The notes under the pieces: generated by a model | Seen by the model: the letters and a program-made list of their open reading frames with translations, nothing else | Told to the model about the DNA's origin: nothing | Database searches by the model: none | Position numbers and translations under genes: made by a program | NCBI GenBank assembly: GCA_017624235.1 | Contig: JAGANL010000050.1 | Span: 28,027-92,026, forward strand | Length of the DNA stretch: 64,000 nt | From: Lachnospiraceae bacterium | Lineage (GTDB): Bacteria; Bacillota; Clostridia; Lachnospirales; Lachnospiraceae | Direction of reading: 5' to 3' | Part shown: piece after piece, positions 8,778 to 17,496 of the stretch | Numbering within the stretch: position 1 is the first letter of the stretch | Layout: the number at the start of each line of letters is the position of its first letter

Positions 8778-9641
8778 TTACAATATATCCAGCTTATAAC
8801 CTGTTTCCCTCTCAAAGTCAGCCACGGCAGTCTCCTGAAGCTTATGCAGAAGCTCCGGTGCTTTCCCGCCTACCAGTTTTCCATCCACCTCACAGACCGG
8901 AACCGCCAGCGTACCTGCACTGGAAATAATAATCTCATCTGCTGTAAACAAATCCTCTACCCGGAATGCTTCCTCTTTATAAGGAATGCCTGCCTGCTCA
9001 CAGATCTTGAGCAGATGCTTTCTCGTAATACCCGGCAGGATCAGATGATCGGTCGGCGCTGTGCGGAATACACCATCCTTTAAAATATGTACGTTGCTGT
9101 GCGCACACTCCGTCACCCGCTCTCCCCTGTGGAAAACAGCTTCCTGACATCCTGCTTCCTTCGCCCTCTGGTTGGCCATGACAGAAGGAATCAGGTTCAG
9201 CGTCTTGATATTGCAATGCAGAAAACGTGTATCCTCCAGTGTAATGACCCTGTAAGGCTTCCTCAGATCGGTAAGCGGCATCTCCCGTATCGTAATCAAC
9301 AGATTGGCCGGCTTTCCGTCCTCCGGGAAAGCATGATTCCGCATTCCGGTTCCTCTGGTAATCTGCCAGTAAACCATCACCTCACCATCCGAATCCATCA
9401 GATCGACACACTTCTGAATCTCTGCCGTAAGCTCCTCTCTTGGCATTGTAAAAGGCATCTCCAACAGCCTTGCACTGTTGTAAAACCTGTCCAGATGCCA
9501 CTCCATTTCAAAGATATTACGTTTTGCCGCATAAGTAGCGTCATATACGCCATCACCAAAATACATGGCCCGATCATTCATCGGCACCATCATGTCCTCA
9601 ATCTCTCCTATTGTTCCATTGTAATAGCCCACTGTTTTCAT
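8778..9641 (-). CDS. dat: D-amino-acid aminotransferase, PLP fold type IV
   Basis: 287 residues, matching the usual length of D-alanine aminotransferase. Seen: RAMYFGDGVYD at the N-terminus, LHCNIKTLNLIPSVMANQ with the PLP lysine at K146, EAVFHRGERVTECAHSNV with E178 (position and context as in the Bacillus YM-1 enzyme, K145/E177), and LPGITRK. It transfers the amino group of D-amino acids to 2-oxoglutarate, giving D-glutamate. As first gene of the operon ahead of D-glutamate-cyclase-type and 5-oxoprolinase genes it would supply D-glutamate to the pathway. Start 9641 follows AAGGAG with a 6-base spacer. A branched-chain aminotransferase is the alternative but the motifs favour Dat. Confidence 0.85.
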   Translation of the reverse strand: MKTVGYYNGTIGEIEDMMVPMNDRAMYFGDGVYDATYAAKRNIFEMEWHLDRFYNSARLLEMPFTMPREELTAEIQKCVDLMDSDGEVMVYWQITRGTGMRNHAFPEDGKPANLLITIREMPLTDLRKPYRVITLEDTRFLHCNIKTLNLIPSVMANQRAKEAGCQEAVFHRGERVTECAHSNVHILKDGVFRTAPTDHLILPGITRKHLLKICEQAGIPYKEEAFRVEDLFTADEIIISSAGTLAVPVCEVDGKLVGGKAPELLHKLQETAVADFERETGYKLDIL

Positions 9642-9679
9642 AATATTCTCCTTCCCGCTTCCTGCGCGTTTTGACACAA

Positions 9680-9723
9680 AAAAAGAGCCAGATACCTGAT
9701 CTGACTCCTTTGTCGCTCTTTTT
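9680..9723 (-). terminator. Terminator hairpin in the dat operon leader (possible attenuator)
   Basis: On the minus strand GAGTCAGAT, loop CAGGT, ATCTGGCTC (one mismatch) followed by seven T. It sits about 40 bases before the dat start and 110 downstream of the best minus-strand promoter, so transcripts must read through it. An alternative outer pairing AAAAAGAGC/GCTCTTTTT (9680-9688 with 9715-9723) could compete with the terminator. No T-box motif is present. Confidence 0.6.
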
Positions 9724-9738
9724 CATTTCCTGTTCTCG

Positions 9739-9772
9739 CTGTACAGCCCATACATGCAAAGTGTTTGTACAG
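9739..9772. promoter_or_regulatory. Inverted repeat CTGTACA-N20-TGTACAG, possible operator
   Basis: Perfect 7-base inverted repeat with a 20-base spacer (9739-9745, 9766-9772). The right half covers the -35 of the rightward promoter and both halves lie in the leader of the leftward dat operon. It could be a repressor site or an RNA hairpin; no regulator gene is adjacent. Confidence 0.4.
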
Positions 9773-9794
9773 TTTTTCCTTTTTATGTTAGAAT
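9765..9794 (+). promoter_or_regulatory. Promoter for the DUF6062 gene
   Basis: TTGTAC (9765-9770), 18-base spacer, TAGAAT (9789-9794); 50 bases ahead of the start at 9845. Confidence 0.6.
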
Positions 9795-9809
9795 ATCTTT
9801 ATGACAGTT

Positions 9810-9838
9810 TTTATAACACATCACAAACGAAAGGTCAA
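9810..9838 (-). promoter_or_regulatory. Promoter for the dat-pxp operon
   Basis: Minus-strand TTGACC (9833-9838), 17-base spacer, TATAAA (9810-9815). It faces the rightward promoter at 9765-9794 with almost coincident start points, so the two transcripts cross each other's promoters. Confidence 0.65.
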
Positions 9839-9844
9839 GACTAC

Positions 9845-10615
9845 ATGAAAGAAAAATTATATACCATTCCCTTAAACGATGCGGTAAATGCCGATCTGGA
9901 ATGTCCCTTCTGTTTCATTGAGAGGAACGTGGAACAGGACTTGCTGGATTTTGTCCTGGGTTCCGGCTCCTCCTATATGGAGAGTGATGTTCGGGAAATC
10001 ACTGACAGAGAAGGCTTCTGCCGCACACATTTTAAAAAGATGTTTGACTACGGCAACACACTGGGAAACGCCTGGATCTTAAAAACACACTATCAGAAAA
10101 TGAATACGCAAATGAAGGAACAGTTTGCTCACTTCAAGCCGCAAAAATCCTCCCTGATGGGAAAGCTCAAAAAACCGGGCACCGGCTCGCCGCGCAAAAA
10201 TGCCATCGGCATCTGGACCAAAGAACAGGAGAACTCCTGCTACATCTGCAAACGTTTTGCCGACACCTATGCCCGCTATCTCGATACCTTTTTCTATCTT
10301 TACGAAAAGGACGAAGCCTTCCGCGATAAGATCAGGAACAGCAAGGGCTTCTGTCTGTCTCACTTCGGCGATCTGTGCGAGGCTGCCGAGGATGCTCTGT
10401 CCGATAAACAGAAGGCCGACTTCTATCCTGAGATGTTCCGGCTGATGGAGAAAAATATGGAACGCATGGCAGGGGATGTATCCTGGCTGATTGAAAAATT
10501 TGATTACCGCAACAAGGATGCCGACTGGAAAAATTCCAGGGATGCCGTGCAGCGGGGAATGCAGAAGCTAAAGGGCGGGTTTCCGGCGGATGCTCCTTAT
10601 AAACAGAACAAATAA
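9845..10615 (+). CDS. DUF6062-type protein with two CxxC...CxxH modules
   Basis: 256 residues, resembling the DUF6062 family of Lachnospiraceae. It contains two repeats of a Cys/His pattern: C20-x2-C23 with C59-x2-H62 (GFCRTH), and C132-x2-C135 with C170-x2-H173 (GFCLSH), with nearly equal inner spacing (35 and 34 residues). Such quartets suggest two structural zinc sites or paired redox thiols. No membrane segment or signal. Start 9845 follows AAAGG and a promoter at 9765-9794; the frame is open further upstream but has no better start. Divergent from the D-glutamate operon. Function unknown. Confidence 0.8.
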   Translation: MKEKLYTIPLNDAVNADLECPFCFIERNVEQDLLDFVLGSGSSYMESDVREITDREGFCRTHFKKMFDYGNTLGNAWILKTHYQKMNTQMKEQFAHFKPQKSSLMGKLKKPGTGSPRKNAIGIWTKEQENSCYICKRFADTYARYLDTFFYLYEKDEAFRDKIRNSKGFCLSHFGDLCEAAEDALSDKQKADFYPEMFRLMEKNMERMAGDVSWLIEKFDYRNKDADWKNSRDAVQRGMQKLKGGFPADAPYKQNK

Positions 10616-10735
10616 TGGGCACAGTTCAGCCTGTGCCAGGCAGGAGTTAGTAGAAAAGATGCGAAAAGAACTGTCCTTGCATCCGTTTCTTCTTATCCTG
10701 CCCTCTTCACTCAGTCTGATAAAGGCTTCCAACCT
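10616..10735. other. Intergenic stem-loops between convergent genes
   Basis: A 7-bp hairpin GGCACAG/CTGTGCC (10618-10637) right after the stop, without a T-run, then a longer imperfect inverted repeat 10639-10702 (GGCAGGA/TCCTGCC outside, GATGC/GCATC inside). They probably end transcription for the genes on both sides, but neither is a canonical terminator. Confidence 0.4.
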
Positions 10736-11098
10736 CTAAACCGCATCTAAAGACGGATCCGGATCATCATCGTCATCATCCGCATCTGCTGCCGGCTTCT
10801 GCTGTTCTGTCTCTGCTGGTTTTGATGATGCAGCCTCATCGTCCTCATCATCATCAAAAAATTCCTCTACCTTCTCCTTGGAACTATCCAGATCTAAAGA
10901 CACATAAGAACGATCTGCCGCATCAGAATCCTCGTCTTCGTCCTCATCGAAATCACTTTCAAAATCATCAAAGTCGTCGTAATCCTCATCCTCGTCTGCC
11001 GGCTTCTGATTTTTATTCTGCAGGTAGTAGTAAGTTCCCGCTGCTGCTGCACCGATCGCTGCTGTAAAAAGAAGCAATTTTCCGAATTTTTTTGCCAT
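10736..11098 (-). CDS. Small membrane-anchored, highly acidic protein
   Basis: 120 residues. MAKKFGKLLLFTAAIGAAAAGTYYYL is a single N-terminal membrane anchor; the remainder is almost entirely Asp/Glu (DEDEDYDDFDDFE, DDDDDDPDP) with Ser/Ala and a short central SYVSLDLDSSKEKVEEFF. AAAGGAG stands 7 bases before the start. The composition suggests a disordered, cation-binding or electrostatic surface segment; no known domain is recognised. Similar short proteins seem common in Lachnospiraceae, but the function is unknown. Confidence 0.7.
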   Translation of the reverse strand: MAKKFGKLLLFTAAIGAAAAGTYYYLQNKNQKPADEDEDYDDFDDFESDFDEDEDEDSDAADRSYVSLDLDSSKEKVEEFFDDDEDDEAASSKPAETEQQKPAADADDDDDDPDPSLDAV

Positions 11099-11194
11099 AT
11101 GGAACTCCTTTCACGTTTGTTTTATTCTATTCTAATACTATTTTCTCAAAATGAAAAGAGAATATGTGTAAATTTCGCAAACCGATTCCAATCT

Positions 11195-12748
11195 TCACTC
11201 TTCGTGATATTCTTTTTCCGTATTTACATTCCATACATCATTCTTATCACGATATTGTCCACTTTTGATATGCTCTGCCGCGCGAAAGGCAGTGACCATC
11301 GAATGATCCATATTATTATAGCGATGCTGCCCGTTTCGTCCAATACAGAACAGATTATCATAGCGGTTCAAATAGGATATCAATTCCGGCATTTTCTCAT
11401 AAGTCCCAAAATATGCGGGGTATGCCTTTTCAACCCTTTCTACATGATAATCCAGAACACTGTCTGCAACCGAAATAAGTCCAGGCTGAATCAACTCATT
11501 CACCGCAAATTCTTTCCATTCCAAATCAGAATAGTGCCAACATTCATCTTCTTTTCCACAAAAATATTCCAGTCCAATCCATATATGATTCTGTGCATCC
11601 TTTACCAGATAGGGGGACCAGTTATTAAAAATCTGAATGCGTCCCATCCGTATGCGTTGATCCTGTACATAAACCCAGCAATCCGGTATCAGCTTTCCGA
11701 CCGCTTTCCATTTTGTTTTCTTTTTCCATAAAAAGTCAGAAAGCAGTATTCCAATCGTGACGAAACTGCGATAGGGAAGCCCTTCTGCAATGGAAGAAAT
11801 CTTCTCCGGTACGCCCGGCAGCCCTCTTACCAAATCAGATAACGGCATGGATGATATACAATAATCTACAGGAAACTTCAGCTCCCTTCCCTGCAAATTA
11901 GCACAAACCGCTGTAATTCTGTTACCGTCTGCCTCCAAAGCTGTCGCCTTACATCCGGTTATGATTTTGCCTCCCATTTCCCTGAATTTTCCGGCTGCCT
12001 CCTCCCACAGCTGTCCGGGACCATATTTGGGATATCGAAACTGTTGAATCAGTGAAGTTTCTACATTACCCCCTTTGCGCTTCATACCCGCATAAGATTG
12101 TATGTAGTTTTTTATCATTGCCATGACGGATAGGCCCTTTACTCTTTGAGCGCCCCAGTCAGCTGAAATCTCCTTCGGATGCTTTCCCCAAATCTTCTCC
12201 GTATAAGACTCAAAAAACATAGAATAGAGGGTTGTCCCAAACCGGTTCCTATAAAAGTTTTCGAGCGAATTTTCCGGCAGCTTATGAAAACAGGAGACAA
12301 TATAACTGGTCGCAGCTATCACCGTTGTCAAAAATCCCAGTTTCTTTATTGTGGAAGCATTGAGTACTATCGGATAATCAAACAACTTATTTCGATAAAA
12401 AATACTGGAACAGCGATGTCGATTTAACATCACACCATCTTCACACTCCGGATCCGGCCCATCCTTCATAAGTATGGCCTCCCGCTCCAGTACCCTGTCA
12501 TCCCATGCAGGTTTCCCCTGAGAAGGCAGAATTTTCTCCCACCACAAATTTACTTCCCTATCTTTGGAAAAGAACCGGTGACCGCCGATATCCATTCGGT
12601 TTCCGTTATGGCAGACCGTTTTTGAGATACCTCCCAATTCCTCCGTTTCCTCCAACAGGATTACCTCATATTCCTTTCCGTCCTTTAGTAGCTCATAACC
12701 CGCTGTAATACCTGCCGGCCCTGCTCCTATAATCACAATGGTTTCCAT
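11195..12748 (-). CDS. FAD-dependent oxidoreductase, UDP-galactopyranose-mutase/protoporphyrinogen-oxidase-like
   Basis: 517 residues. N-terminal dinucleotide fold [20 protein letters not shown], then [25 protein letters not shown] (the GG-HRF motif seen in UDP-galactopyranose mutases and related amine-oxidase-fold enzymes), and [17 protein letters not shown]; the C-terminus has [20 protein letters not shown]. No signal peptide. Start 12748 follows AAAGGAG; 29 in-frame codons upstream are not needed. It is last in a four-gene operon with two lipid-linked-sugar glycosyltransferases, so it probably makes or isomerises a sugar donor for a cell-surface glycan. The exact substrate is unknown. Confidence 0.75.
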   Translation of the reverse strand: METIVIIGAGPAGITAGYELLKDGKEYEVILLEETEELGGISKTVCHNGNRMDIGGHRFFSKDREVNLWWEKILPSQGKPAWDDRVLEREAILMKDGPDPECEDGVMLNRHRCSSIFYRNKLFDYPIVLNASTIKKLGFLTTVIAATSYIVSCFHKLPENSLENFYRNRFGTTLYSMFFESYTEKIWGKHPKEISADWGAQRVKGLSVMAMIKNYIQSYAGMKRKGGNVETSLIQQFRYPKYGPGQLWEEAAGKFREMGGKIITGCKATALEADGNRITAVCANLQGRELKFPVDYCISSMPLSDLVRGLPGVPEKISSIAEGLPYRSFVTIGILLSDFLWKKKTKWKAVGKLIPDCWVYVQDQRIRMGRIQIFNNWSPYLVKDAQNHIWIGLEYFCGKEDECWHYSDLEWKEFAVNELIQPGLISVADSVLDYHVERVEKAYPAYFGTYEKMPELISYLNRYDNLFCIGRNGQHRYNNMDHSMVTAFRAAEHIKSGQYRDKNDVWNVNTEKEYHEE

Positions 12749-12801
12749 AAAACTCTGCTCCTTTACCATAAATATGCAGCATATACCGATTGATTTCCTG
12801 C

Positions 12802-14250
12802 CTATCGAACCATCAGGCAAAACAAAACCGAACAAAGGACAAAGCCTGCTGTCAGACAGGAAATACTTTTTTTCATTACCACATTCCCGCCTTCTTCATA
12901 AAGTCTCCCTGCCATCATTCCCGCCGGTACAATCATAAAAATACTATACCGATAGTCCATGCTGCAGCTATATGGTTCTCTCCAATAGAAATAGAAAGCC
13001 GCAAGCAGTGAAAGACAAAATACGCCAATCATATATTTCCATGCACCGGCCATTTTCTTTTTCCTGATTCCATCATATACGGCAACAACGGTGACTACGG
13101 ACAATCCCATTCCGCACAACAAAAGGAGCACCGGTACCATCACTGGAACGGAATAGTAAAACTCACCGAACAACGCAGATTTCAGGAGATATACCGGAAG
13201 ATTATAATCACTCCCTATATTTACATATGGTGTTTTCAATAAATTAGCAGTATCCAGCGTAAAAAACCTCTGAACAAGCGGAACCTCTCCCCGGTAAAGT
13301 GGAGAATCCGATGTCAATTGGAGCACATAAGTCAACGACTGTGCAAATCTAAAATAATTTCGCATGCTGTACCACAGCCCCAGCGGAAAACTAATAAGCG
13401 CAAAGGTCAGATATTTTAATCCAAGCAAAAGCCAACCTCCATGCCTGATTCTCTTGCCAAACTCATAAAGAAAGATCACGGTCGTAAAAAGTGCCATAAG
13501 ACCACAAGATATTTTTGTCATCATGGCCAAACCATAGGCTAATGCCAGAAGGAGTATATTGTTCCAGTCCGGTTTCTCCCGAAAACGCAGAGTCTGTAAA
13601 AAGAGCACTGTCATAAAAAAGTAAACCAAAGCATCACAATTTCCCCTTCCACCTGCCAGATAAGAAGCCGGAAGAAAAGCGGTCATTGCCGCAGCAATCA
13701 CTCTCCCTCTTCCCTTGACACCACAGATTCCGCAAAGCGGTTTCAGGCATAAAAGAACCGCACAGGAAGCAAAACAGGAAATAATCTTTGCTGCATCCAC
13801 CAGATAAAAAGCTTCCTCACAGTGCAGAATATGATTCACCACTACCGAAACCACGCTTCCTGCAAGGTAAAAAAACGGCTGCTGATAAAATTGAATCTCA
13901 TTTGTCTGCGGCAATTGTCCCTGCCATATAAGCGTCAGCAGATAAGAGGCATGCCCTCCTGAAGAAATCGTGAAATCCCCTAAATCGTGACTGCGTATCA
14001 TACAGCCGGTAGATAACATATAACCAATATGCAGAACCATTCCTGCTGCAACGAAAGCTTGAAAAGCCCTTTCAACCCCATCCTCCCCGTCCTTCAGACA
14101 AAACCACACACCAATGCCACCAAGCAAAACAACCATCATCAAATGAATATACTTTGTATTTCCATCAATACCAAGCAGCCGTACCGCCAGATAACAAAAC
14201 AGAATACTGAAAAACAGGTTGATAAATCGAAAAACCGGATACTTTTTCAT
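12802..14250 (-). CDS. Polytopic membrane glycosyltransferase-like protein (GT39/ArnT-like)
   Basis: 482 residues with about eleven hydrophobic segments. Features of GT-C fold enzymes: an early extracellular acidic [16 protein letters not shown] region after the second or third membrane span, QQPFFYLAG, and a [11 protein letters not shown] stretch. The 5' end is spaced 12 bases from the stop of the neighbouring PMT-like gene; AGGAG precedes the ATG. It likely moves a sugar from a polyprenyl-phosphate carrier to a surface acceptor. No signature specifying donor or acceptor. Confidence 0.6.
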   Translation of the reverse strand: MKKYPVFRFINLFFSILFCYLAVRLLGIDGNTKYIHLMMVVLLGGIGVWFCLKDGEDGVERAFQAFVAAGMVLHIGYMLSTGCMIRSHDLGDFTISSGGHASYLLTLIWQGQLPQTNEIQFYQQPFFYLAGSVVSVVVNHILHCEEAFYLVDAAKIISCFASCAVLLCLKPLCGICGVKGRGRVIAAAMTAFLPASYLAGGRGNCDALVYFFMTVLFLQTLRFREKPDWNNILLLALAYGLAMMTKISCGLMALFTTVIFLYEFGKRIRHGGWLLLGLKYLTFALISFPLGLWYSMRNYFRFAQSLTYVLQLTSDSPLYRGEVPLVQRFFTLDTANLLKTPYVNIGSDYNLPVYLLKSALFGEFYYSVPVMVPVLLLLCGMGLSVVTVVAVYDGIRKKKMAGAWKYMIGVFCLSLLAAFYFYWREPYSCSMDYRYSIFMIVPAGMMAGRLYEEGGNVVMKKSISCLTAGFVLCSVLFCLMVR

Positions 14251-14262
14251 GAGGACAGGCTC

Positions 14263-15930
14263 CTATACAAATTTCCAGGTTGGAAACCATTGCAGTAAAT
14301 GTCTGGTATAATCCACAGGTACCTGCATCCCGGAAAGCTGTGGATAAAACATCAAAAACAGCAGGACAGACAAGCACAGAAAAAAGGACATTTCATACTT
14401 CTTTCTGCGATGAACCAATGCATTTCCAATGATTAGGATTAAAAAAATGGTACAGATAAAATATTGATAAATAAATACGGTACGATGCACAAACAGCCAT
14501 GGAATCAGCATGGAGAAATATGCCACACTTAAGAACAACGCCCTCTTTTCTTTCTTTAAAAAGAAAAGATAGATATTATAAATAACTGCAGCTATTCCAC
14601 TCCACAGAATAAGAGGATTTCCAAAGGTTGAAATCGAAGAAATCGTGCCATCAGCAAACCTTGTCACAGAATCCCACAGCGGTCTTCTGTCAATCACCCA
14701 TTCATACCATAAAGACTCAAATGGATGAGCTGTTTTTACAGCACGATGATAATCCAGCATAAATTGAGCATTTTCAATGACAATCGTCAACAACCCTTTT
14801 CCCGAATTGCGCGATAAGTATGGCAGATAAGACCCCATATAAATTGCAAAAGGTATCACAATAAAACAAACCAAACATACGGCAGCCAAAAACACGCAAT
14901 GACTACGTTCCGTCTTATTCCATTTCCCTGTCTTCAGGCGGTATGCAAGAGCCATGAACAGAAGTACTGCTAAGCCGGCTGCTGCATAAAAACCGGTCCA
15001 CTTTGTTGCTATGGCACAGCCCGTAGACACTCCGCACAAAAGCAGCCAGACAAACTCCTTTTTCCGATTTTCCTTCGTTCCAAACCATTGACCTAAAAAG
15101 CAATACATAAAGAGAAACATCTGGATAACAAAAAAGGCGATATGAATATCAATAGTAGCGATTCTGGATAAGGTAAAGTGCATAAATTCGGTACAATGAA
15201 GTATCGAACAAAAAAGTGCAACACGGCTGTCATGCCATAGCTTCCATGCAAAGCAATAAATGACAGGCACAAGCAAAATTCCCATGACCGCACTGGAAAA
15301 ACGCCATCCAAACGGAGTCATTCCAAAAAAACGTATTCCAAGAGATATCATTAGCTTTCCAAGAGGCGGGTGTGAAATCTCATATAATGGTAAATCATGG
15401 ATCAGTTCATATGCCGTTCTTCCGTGATAAATTTCGTCAAACATAGAATTATAATAGTAGGTTGCATATTCCGGATATAGTTCCTGCTCATCAAAAAGCA
15501 TGGGATATTCACCCACGTTAACCGGAAGGATTCGATTCCCTTTTTCATCCAGGAAAACAATTTCATGTATCTGTGCTTCCTCATCACAGGAAGCCAAATA
15601 CAGATATCGTGAAGCTTTTCCAATATCAATACAGGTAGAATTCCAGCAAAACGGAGATTTTATCTTCTGTTCCTCTTGCAGCTTCATCCAACTTTCTCCA
15701 TTCTCTTCGTAAAACCAAACGCTAAATGTTCTATTGGATTGATAGCCAAGATAAACTTCCATTTCAGAAATCCTTACATTTTTTCCAAAATCCAGTTGAA
15801 TGGCATTCTGCTCCGATGCAGTCAGCTTCAAAAAGGATTCCGGCGCATCAGGACAACCAATCCGGTAAAAGAGCAAAAAAGCATAAAAAAGAGTAAGGAT
15901 AATAATAGACAGATAGTTCTTCCCATTCAT
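14263..15930 (-). CDS. Phospholipid-carrier-dependent glycosyltransferase (PMT/GT39 family)
   Basis: 555 residues with many membrane spans. After an N-terminal membrane anchor comes an unusual ~120-residue extracytoplasmic segment (LQLDFGK-type discoidin-like strands), then the PMT hallmark FDEIYHGRTAYELIHDLP and YEISHPPLGKLMISLGI with the catalytic acidic pair DE, followed by TPFGWRF. Members transfer mannose or other sugars from a dolichyl/polyprenyl phosphate to proteins or glycans outside the membrane. Start 15930 is chosen because AGGAG stands 9 bases upstream; a GTG at 15972 would overlap the previous gene. Confidence 0.8.
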   Translation of the reverse strand: MNGKNYLSIIILTLFYAFLLFYRIGCPDAPESFLKLTASEQNAIQLDFGKNVRISEMEVYLGYQSNRTFSVWFYEENGESWMKLQEEQKIKSPFCWNSTCIDIGKASRYLYLASCDEEAQIHEIVFLDEKGNRILPVNVGEYPMLFDEQELYPEYATYYYNSMFDEIYHGRTAYELIHDLPLYEISHPPLGKLMISLGIRFFGMTPFGWRFSSAVMGILLVPVIYCFAWKLWHDSRVALFCSILHCTEFMHFTLSRIATIDIHIAFFVIQMFLFMYCFLGQWFGTKENRKKEFVWLLLCGVSTGCAIATKWTGFYAAAGLAVLLFMALAYRLKTGKWNKTERSHCVFLAAVCLVCFIVIPFAIYMGSYLPYLSRNSGKGLLTIVIENAQFMLDYHRAVKTAHPFESLWYEWVIDRRPLWDSVTRFADGTISSISTFGNPLILWSGIAAVIYNIYLFFLKKEKRALFLSVAYFSMLIPWLFVHRTVFIYQYFICTIFLILIIGNALVHRRKKYEMSFFLCLSVLLFLMFYPQLSGMQVPVDYTRHLLQWFPTWKFV

Positions 15931-15965
15931 TCTGACATTCTCCTGCCATATCTCTGATGCTTCCT

Positions 15966-16613
15966 TCAACACAGAAGCTCTCTCCTGAACAGAAATATCA
16001 CATGCCGGTTCTTTTTTTGTATTCCTCTTATTCCCTTAACAAATACCATGCCTACAGAACCAAACAGCAGGACCAAAGAAAAAATGAGCAGCGTTGGTGC
16101 CTCTCTGTCCCATGGAAAGCACTGGGATAATTTCTGTCCGCATATCCCTGATGAAACAATAAACAGCCAACCGCCATAGGAAAATACAGTATATTCCCAA
16201 AAGAACATGGAAAAGTTCAACACCACTCCATACTTATCCGAAATGTAGTAAAGGGTCGCCACCACAAACAGTACAGCCAGCAAAATCCCCATACAGACAG
16301 CCTTTCCAGATAAAACAGCCAGAATGTCCAGTGGCGAGAAAATCAAAACCAGAAGCCGTATATCAAAATTCTTTTCTCCCCCGATCCATTTCATCCATAG
16401 ATAGAACATCCAAAATGTACCGATATCCAACAGCAAATTAATCCATACCCCAGTCGGTACCATTTCCATCGTACCAATGATAAACAATCTGACCATTCCG
16501 TGGACTACAGCAAGAAATGCAATAGGCAAATGTGATATTTGAAATTTTTTTAATGCGATAATCCATAAAAAAATACCGCAGAGGATTCCTGTCACAAGAT
16601 ATGTCGATATCAT
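15966..16613 (-). CDS. Integral membrane protein of the glycan cluster, function unknown
   Basis: 215 residues, about six hydrophobic segments; first gene of the operon. Visible features: FLAVVHGMVRLFI, DIRLLVLIFSPLDILAVLSG and a cysteine-ended tail. AGGGAG precedes the ATG by 5 bases. Size and topology recall small flippase or mannosyltransferase-like accessory proteins, but no family is recognised. Confidence 0.6.
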   Translation of the reverse strand: MISTYLVTGILCGIFLWIIALKKFQISHLPIAFLAVVHGMVRLFIIGTMEMVPTGVWINLLLDIGTFWMFYLWMKWIGGEKNFDIRLLVLIFSPLDILAVLSGKAVCMGILLAVLFVVATLYYISDKYGVVLNFSMFFWEYTVFSYGGWLFIVSSGICGQKLSQCFPWDREAPTLLIFSLVLLFGSVGMVFVKGIRGIQKKNRHVIFLFRRELLC

Positions 16614-16719
16614 AATTGCTCCCTGTTTCCTTCTCTAATTTGCCCATCCTCCGGACTTTGAACAGTAACGACTTTCCTACTGCCATACTACTTGAATCAA
16701 TACAGCATTTATGGTACTA

Positions 16720-16739
16720 TATAATGACCAAATAAGTCA
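16720..16739 (+). promoter_or_regulatory. -10 box and TetR operator-like palindrome
   Basis: TATAAT (16720-16725) overlaps the palindrome TGAC-N7-GTCA (16725-16739), 17 bases before the TetR gene start. The arrangement fits autorepression. A good -35 at the right spacing was not found. Confidence 0.45.
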
Positions 16740-16755
16740 ACGGAGTGTCTCAATA

Positions 16756-17373
16756 ATGAATGAAAAATTTTTTGATTTAAAAAAAGAAAAGCAGGACCGT
16801 ATCCTGAATGCTGTACTGAAGGTCTTTGCAAAAAACGGCTACCGGAGGGCCAGTACGGATGAAATGGTAAAGGAAGCCGGCATCAGTAAGGGTCTTCTTT
16901 TTCACTACTTTGGTACTAAGGCCGGGCTGTATGAGTTTGTCTGCAGCTATGCAGTAAAATATATCGGTATGGAATTATCCAGTATGCTCTCCGGTGATTC
17001 TACGGATTATTTCCTGCTGAAAAAACAGATTGAAGCAGTCAAATACCAGATTACTCTTACTTTTCCCTACATGCCTCTGTTTTTACAGGAAATGATGCGC
17101 AGTACGGATGGAATGGAAGAGCCTCTGGCTTCTGAAATTCAGGAAATACAGGCTTCCTACCGAAAGCTTATGGAGGATACACTGGCTCCTGCTGATTTCT
17201 CCGGCTGTGCTCCTTACCTGAATCCGGCAGATCTGGCCACTCTGACAGATTATATTATCAAAGGGGTCATGAGCGAAAACTACGGAACCAATGCCGAACC
17301 TTCCGCTGCCTTTGCCTATGAGCGCACGATTGCTCTTCTGACCATGCTCTCGGATCTAAGCAGGCGGGCATAA
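16756..17373 (+). CDS. TetR/AcrR-family transcriptional regulator
   Basis: 205 residues. N-terminal helix-turn-helix: RILNAVLKVFAKNGYRRAST, then DEMVKEAGISKGLLFHYFGTKAGLYEFV, the classic TetR DNA-binding domain; the C-terminal ligand domain is all-helical and uncharacterised. Start at 16756 (MNEKFF) follows CGGAG. It is divergent from the glycan operon and may control it as well as itself via the palindrome at 16725-16739. Ligand unknown. Confidence 0.9.
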   Translation: MNEKFFDLKKEKQDRILNAVLKVFAKNGYRRASTDEMVKEAGISKGLLFHYFGTKAGLYEFVCSYAVKYIGMELSSMLSGDSTDYFLLKKQIEAVKYQITLTFPYMPLFLQEMMRSTDGMEEPLASEIQEIQASYRKLMEDTLAPADFSGCAPYLNPADLATLTDYIIKGVMSENYGTNAEPSAAFAYERTIALLTMLSDLSRRA

Positions 17374-17420
17374 CCCGGACTTTGTTCTGTACCGGTATCC
17401 ACTTTCCAATTTTCACAAAA

Positions 17421-17470
17421 GCAGCCACCCGACATGAAAATCTCTACCCGATTGCATGCCGGGTGGCTGC
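17421..17470. terminator. Bidirectional terminator
   Basis: 11-bp stem GCAGCCACCCG/CGGGTGGCTGC extended by CATG/CATG after one mismatch; TTTTGTG follows on the minus strand, TTATAG on the plus strand. It separates the TetR gene and the frameshifted gene at 17497. Confidence 0.8.
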
Positions 17471-17496
17471 TTATAGCATATGGTCTAATCCCGCTT

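Noticed and set aside
9671-9844. N-terminal extension of the DUF6062 protein from TTG 9671
   Set aside because: It would cover both promoters and the terminator, lacks a ribosome site, and is not a plausible protein segment.
10639-10702. Imperfect inverted repeat as a fourth copy of the palindrome family
   Set aside because: It lacks the AAAATCGGCA hairpin and GTTTTCT/AGAAAAC parts; only a local hairpin.
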